This document shows positions 59,255-64,000 of a stretch of 64,000 nucleotides of DNA, piece by piece. The stretch's first letter is position 1. Each line of letters opens with the position of its first letter. The stretch lies in NCBI GenBank assembly GCA_027625915.1, contig JANTQA010000023.1, forward strand, positions 9,362,001-9,426,000, given 5' to 3'. This DNA comes from Anaeramoeba flamelloides (lineage: Eukaryota; Metamonada; Anaeramoebidae). The position numbers and the translations under genes were made by a program. The notes under the pieces were generated by a model. It was not told where the DNA came from. It did no database searches and was given only the letters and a program-made list of their open reading frames with translations.

Positions 59255-59735
59255 TATCTTCGAAAAGCAATTAAAAAAAAAAATCAAAAAAAAAAAAATT
59301 AAAAAGCTTTTTTTAATATAAGAATATTTATTGGTAATTGTAGAATTACAAAAGATGAAAAGATAAGAAAAAAAAAAATCTGTTTAAAAATATGAAAGTA
59401 GTTTGACAATTTTAATAATTTCTTTATGAAAATATTAAAATAGAAAATAATTATTACTATTTGATAAATTAATATACTTTATTATTGATATAATAAGGTA
59501 ATTTTTAATAACAAATTATCAAAAAGTAAGCATTTTTTTTTTTTTATAGGTTTTTAACAAATCAAAATAAAAATTATTTTGATTAAATAATATTGAGTGT
59601 AAAAAAATTTTTTTGTTTCGATATAATTTGTAAACAAAAATCAAAGAAATAGAAAAAAAGAAAAAGAAAAAGAAAAAGAAAAATAATGAGAAAAAGAACG
59701 AGAAAAAAAAATATAAATAAAAAATTTTTTTTAAT

Positions 59736-60938
59736 TTAGTTGATCCAATTTGGCTTTTGAACTTTCTTATTTTCCCATAATAACCGTTGCAATCGTCTTC
59801 TTTGGCCAAACCATCTTGTGACTTGAAGTTCAGGGATACCAGTTTTTTCAGACATAAATTTCCTTGTGTTCTTATCTGGGTAAGGCCCTTCTGGCTTGTT
59901 CAGATGCTTGGTAAACCAGTTTTCGAAAAGTGTTTTTGCGTATTCGGTTGTTTTCAGTCTTTCTGATCTTGTTGGTTTTCTCCTTTTGAAAATCTTGACA
60001 CGTTTCCCCGTTTCAGTTGGGATGATTACGCTATTGATCTCATAATCGTTATTTTTACTGGTTTTTTTTGATTTTGGTTTTGATTTGTTTGTTCTTCTTT
60101 TAGGTTCTTTTCGTTCTTTCTTATCATTATTTTTTCTTCTTATTTTTTGAATGTTATTTGTTTCGATTTGGTAATTAATTCTTTCGTTTTCGTTTTCATT
60201 TTCATTTTCATTTTCATTTTCATTTTTGTTTTCGTTTGTTTCATATAATCTTTTTCTCTGAGTTTTTGGTTGATTATTATTATTAACATTAACACTCTCT
60301 TTTTTTAAAAGGGAATTTTCCATTGTTGGGTATTTAGCGAGCAAAGCAGGCATCTGGGTTTCATAATTACAAAAATCAAATCCAATTTTTTGATTTCGAT
60401 TGATGAAAAATGGATTTGTGTTAAGGTTATTATTATTATGATCTTCATTCTTGTCGAGATTCAATAGATTGCTTTCTGTTTCATGATTTTCCATTCGAAG
60501 GGGTTTGGGTGATTCATGAGAAGGGAAAATGAAATCACCATTTGCAATGGTTATTAATTGATCACCGCTTGTTTGGGGCAAGTTGTGCTTTTGGCTTTGT
60601 GTCTCCAAATGTGTTTCTCGTTGACTTTCAAGATCTTGGTTTAAGAAAACAGGTGAGAATTTTTGTTCGGTAAGCGAGCTGTAAAATAGCGGTTGTTCAT
60701 TGGTGTTGATTTCAAACCCATTGTCGTGGGTTTGAAGCTCATTATTTAGCACACTGTTATTCATAAAGCCTTCTTTCATTAAATAGTTTGCTTTTTCATA
60801 ATTTGGATAAAGGATCGTTGTTGATAGCTGGCTGTCATTCGAAAAATAATTCGTGTATGTATCAAGTTCATTGTGTTCTTCAAAAAGTGAAAAGTTCGAT
60901 TCAAAGTTTAAAAAGGGTTCATAAAGGTAAGAGTTCAT
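59736..60938 (-). CDS. TALE-like homeodomain protein
   Basis: Single-exon gene of 400 residues, start ATG at 60938 (MNSYLYEPFLNFESNF), stop TAA. The frame stays open upstream of this ATG, but that stretch looks like 5' UTR. The N-terminal 240 residues are acidic and Asn/Gln/Ser-rich, as in activation regions. A Glu/Asn repeat and a Lys/Arg-rich block (KKERKEPKRRTNKSKPKSKK), a likely nuclear signal, precede the homeodomain at about 320-386. Helix 1 contains TLFENWFTKHLNKPEG. The loop has the PYP signature of the three-residue TALE insertion (GPYPDKNTRKFMSEKTGI). Helix 3 reads LQVTRWFGQRRRLQRLL. Trp376 and Phe377 are in place, but Gln379 stands where homeodomains have the near-invariant Asn51. 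Expected role: sequence-specific transcription factor. Homeodomain membership is firm; TALE class is likely. Confidence 0.9.
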   Translation of the reverse strand: MNSYLYEPFLNFESNFSLFEEHNELDTYTNYFSNDSQLSTTILYPNYEKANYLMKEGFMNNSVLNNELQTHDNGFEINTNEQPLFYSSLTEQKFSPVFLNQDLESQRETHLETQSQKHNLPQTSGDQLITIANGDFIFPSHESPKPLRMENHETESNLLNLDKNEDHNNNNLNTNPFFINRNQKIGFDFCNYETQMPALLAKYPTMENSLLKKESVNVNNNNQPKTQRKRLYETNENKNENENENENENENERINYQIETNNIQKIRRKNNDKKERKEPKRRTNKSKPKSKKTSKNNDYEINSVIIPTETGKRVKIFKRRKPTRSERLKTTEYAKTLFENWFTKHLNKPEGPYPDKNTRKFMSEKTGIPELQVTRWFGQRRRLQRLLWENKKVQKPNWIN

Positions 60939-63900
60939 TGTGGTTTGTCGAAAAATAAAAATATAAAAAAAAAAATTTGTCAATAAAAACAAAAGAAGAA
61001 AAAAATAATAGAGTTACAATTTGATTAAAAAAAAAAAGAAAGGATAATTTTCAAAAAGAAAAATCAAAAAAAGAGGATAAAATTACAAAATAAAAAAAAT
61101 GAAAAGAAAAATTGACTTGTTTTAATTTAAATGAAAATAATTTGGAAAATTGAGAAAATCCAAAAAAATTCAAATCCTAATGTTATTTTTCGACTTATAC
61201 CTTAAACAATGAAGTATCATTAATTTTGAGAACTTTTTAAAAATCTTTTAAATATTTTTCTGTCAGAAACGAAACCTTACTTGACAAATACAGGTAAAAC
61301 CTTATAAGAGATACCTCTGTCAAAATTAATTCTTATTTGTTTAAAAAGGAAAAATTCAAATAAAATAGTGTTAAAAAAACTTTACTGTACTTTTATCTGG
61401 CAAAAGAATAAACATTTTTTTTGATGACAAAAACTCATCTTAGGCGTGGTTGGAGTTTTAAAAAGAGATCATTAATAAAAAAAATTATGAGGGTAATATT
61501 TGAACGATCAAAATGAGGAGAGTGTAGAACAAAAATACATTTCATTTAAAATCAGTTTAAGAGATTATGAGATTGATTGTTTTGTTTAACATTTCGCAAA
61601 TCAACAATTTTGAGAATAGAAAGGTATTGGATAAATTCAAAAAAATCTCTAATAAGAAAAAGATCAGAAGGGCATTTCAGAAAAACAAATTTTTCTCATA
61701 ATCGAGAGTATCTCTTCAAAAAGTTCAAATGTTGTTATAAATATTAATCAAAATTCCTAACCCCTTATTCGTCTTTTGTCAGAAAAATTAAAGATTGACA
61801 GATGAAGGTTTTTTGAACATTAGTTTTCAGGCCTTTAGTAATTCAAGTTATTTTTAGTAAAGATAATTCCTATGTAAACGTTAGTGGTTTATTTTGATTC
61901 AAAGCTCAAAATTGAAAAACCTTTTTCGACACAATTTTCATTTCCATTTGATTGTAAGAAGATCTTGAAGAATTATTAACTATTTATTCGAGAAATATTT
62001 TGGAAATTTCAAATAAAAATTTTCTTTGTATTACTCAAAAAATGACATTATTTTAAGTATGGAAGTACACCCTAAAACTCTTTTCGTTTCCAGAAAAAAT
62101 TAAATAGAAAACGAAAGGGAAAATCTCTTATTATCTTCGAACCTAAAACTTTCAAAAATGAGAATTTAATTTTGATCAGAAAGATGGTATTCTGGAAAAT
62201 TCAATTATCATCTATTGTTCAACTTCAAAAGTGAATTGATTAAAACTGAAAAAAGAATCCAAAAACAGACTAAAAATCGGAATAAAACAATCAAGTGATG
62301 ACTTTCTTAAAAATATTTCTTTTTTCACTTTTTTGGAAAAAAGGATCAATTTAATTTCAGAAAATAAATTAAAACAAAATAAATGATTCTCCATTTGGGG
62401 AAGCGAAATACAAAATAATTAAAACAGAGTTAAATGATATTACCTTCATTCTTCTAATCTATTCAAAAATTTATTCTTTTTGTTTTTGTGAATTTATAAT
62501 TCACTTTGAAATTATTTTTAGCAAAAATATATTTCTATTGTTCAGATAAACAGATGAAAATTTTGATTTTATTTTAATTGTATTCCATCTGTCTGGTAAA
62601 ATGTCGAATATATTCAAATCAGTTTTTTGGAATTTTATTTCAAAAAAATAATTCGTTTATTCATGATCAATTTAATTCGAAAAGTATAACAATTAAATAG
62701 TTGTTGTCTGAAAAATAGGATGGAAATTATTATCAATTTATTCACCTTATTCACATTTTTTTTTTTAATTTTTCATTTTCCTTTTGAAATTATTAGAAGA
62801 ATAAAAAAGAGTTTCCTTTTAAAGACTCTCTGATTTGTCCTTTCTATGATCTTGTAATTTTTTTCCGAATGTAAAAAAAATTAATTGATCATTTTTTAAT
62901 ATTCGAGAAATGGCTAATGATCACCATATGGTCGAAGGGGGGAGAAAATAAACGATAAAAAAAAACAAATGTGATTCGATATCTTGGAACGCTTTTGTTT
63001 GGAGAAAATTTAAAACCACATCAAATTATATTTGCCCTTTTTTCAACAAGTCAAAAAGACAAGAACCTAACCTATACTTCTAAATTATATACTCTCCAAA
63101 AAGCGAATTCAATTCCTAAAAACATTCCTAAATCGAAAAGATTTCAGGTAATCATTACATTTTCTTAAAAAAATATTTAATTTAAAAGCCATGTTGTCCA
63201 CTACATCACAGTCCCGATTTTAGAAATTTGAGAGGTATTTTTCGATCCTTTTTCAAAGAAAATATTAAACAATTTGAGCAAAAGTAATTTTTTGAATTAA
63301 TCTTTCTCTAATTTGACCCTAACCCCCCAAAACCCATTGGAGTATTTGATTAATTGTTTTAAAAGATGTTGAATATTTCAAGGAAAGGCATGTTTAATAG
63401 GAATTGTTTTATTTTTGAGAAAACTAATAAACTCAAAATAAGAGCTAAATGTTATTAGATTGAAATTCCCATTTTTTACATTTTTACTAACTTTGACAAA
63501 AGAATTCATTGGTTTAAAATCAAACAAACCATGTAAGCAGATCTGTTTTGAAATATTTCTTTGAAATGGAATATTTTGAAACCAATCAAATCCCTTATTT
63601 AAAGACGAGAAGTGGAGTGAACACATAATTAATGATTGATATCAAAATACAAATAGTTATTATATCTTTTGAAATTTAATATTATTCTAAAATATGTCAA
63701 GATAATAATTCAAAGGAAAACGATTTTCAGTAATTTTGGGTATAATTCAATTTCAGAGGAGAAAATCAAAAAATTTGGGAGAAAATGTAAAATATTTTTA
63801 ATTTTGATTTGAACCCTTTTTTTTTTAATAATCTCAATTATTTATTTTTGAATATTTCGAAAAATTTTCTGTTGAATCAATTCTATTTGTTACATAATAA

Positions 63901-64000
63901 ATCAAATAATATTTTCCTTCCACTTTCCAAAAAAAAATAAATTTATAAATTAATGATAAATTCAAATTTTTTTAATAAAATTTTTAGTTCAATTTCCCAT
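60939..64000. other. 3.1-kb region upstream of the homeobox gene
   Basis: Presumed promoter side of the homeobox gene. Short open stretches (62212-62394, 62971-63168, 63378-63626) have no recognisable domain or splice context. No repeats of the families seen elsewhere. Confidence 0.55.

Larger units (their letters stand above)
56221..59735. other. 3.5-kb intergenic region, DENND6 5' side to homeobox 3' side
   Basis: Presumed DENND6 promoter plus a decayed 470-bp TIR element and a 399-bp Tc1/mariner-like MITE. No gene seen. Confidence 0.65.

Overview
The window is nuclear DNA from a free-living, probably amoeboid, unicellular eukaryote. It is very AT-rich. Genes carry spliceosomal introns, and all 13 introns I could place confidently start with GTAA. 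Proteins have long Asn, Glu/Lys and Ser tracts, and the families seen are RhoGAP, DENN, BEACH, talin head, calmodulin and TALE-like homeodomain. The style fits Anaeramoebae best; a dictyostelid is less likely because several introns are 2.8-4.1 kb and filled with transposon relics. The organism call is inference. TAA and TGA both act as stops, so the standard genetic code is consistent.

Layout. 1-8253 (minus): a four-exon, 3'-incomplete gene for a talin F0/F1-like + RhoGAP + SH3 protein, with a 4.1-kb intron. 9418-12157 (plus): an F-box protein with a TMEM185-like multipass membrane domain. 12.2-18.8 kb: no gene I can support, but a 540-bp MITE and a near-perfect 48-bp hairpin. 18864-19939 (minus): a five-exon calmodulin-like gene. 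20-24.8 kb: at most fragments of genes. 24808-25813 (plus): an unidentified four-exon gene. 26428-26585 (minus): a probable terminal exon of an unknown gene. 30727-45564 (plus): a BEACH (neurobeachin/LvsA-type) giant whose 5' end is not found. 49006-56220 (minus): a complete DENND6-type gene with large acidic insertions and a coding minisatellite. 59736-60938 (minus): a TALE-like homeodomain protein. 61-64 kb: no gene seen.

Much of the remaining sequence is short non-autonomous DNA elements. There are six copies of one roughly 540-bp TIR family (A-F), two copies of a roughly 470-bp TIR family, one 399-bp Tc1/mariner-like MITE with TA duplications, a foldback element, and a duplicated 430-bp segment. 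Four of the six 540-bp copies sit in introns of identified genes.

Four of the recognisable proteins (RhoGAP-talin, DENND6, BEACH, calmodulin-like) belong to families that act in cytoskeleton or membrane-trafficking control. They are not arranged as an operon or cluster with shared control, and I saw no tRNA, rRNA, CRISPR, LTR or viral gene. The strongest novelty candidates are protein architectures: talin head joined to a RhoGAP that lacks its arginine finger, F-box joined to TMEM185-like membrane repeats, and a homeodomain with Gln at the normally invariant Asn51.
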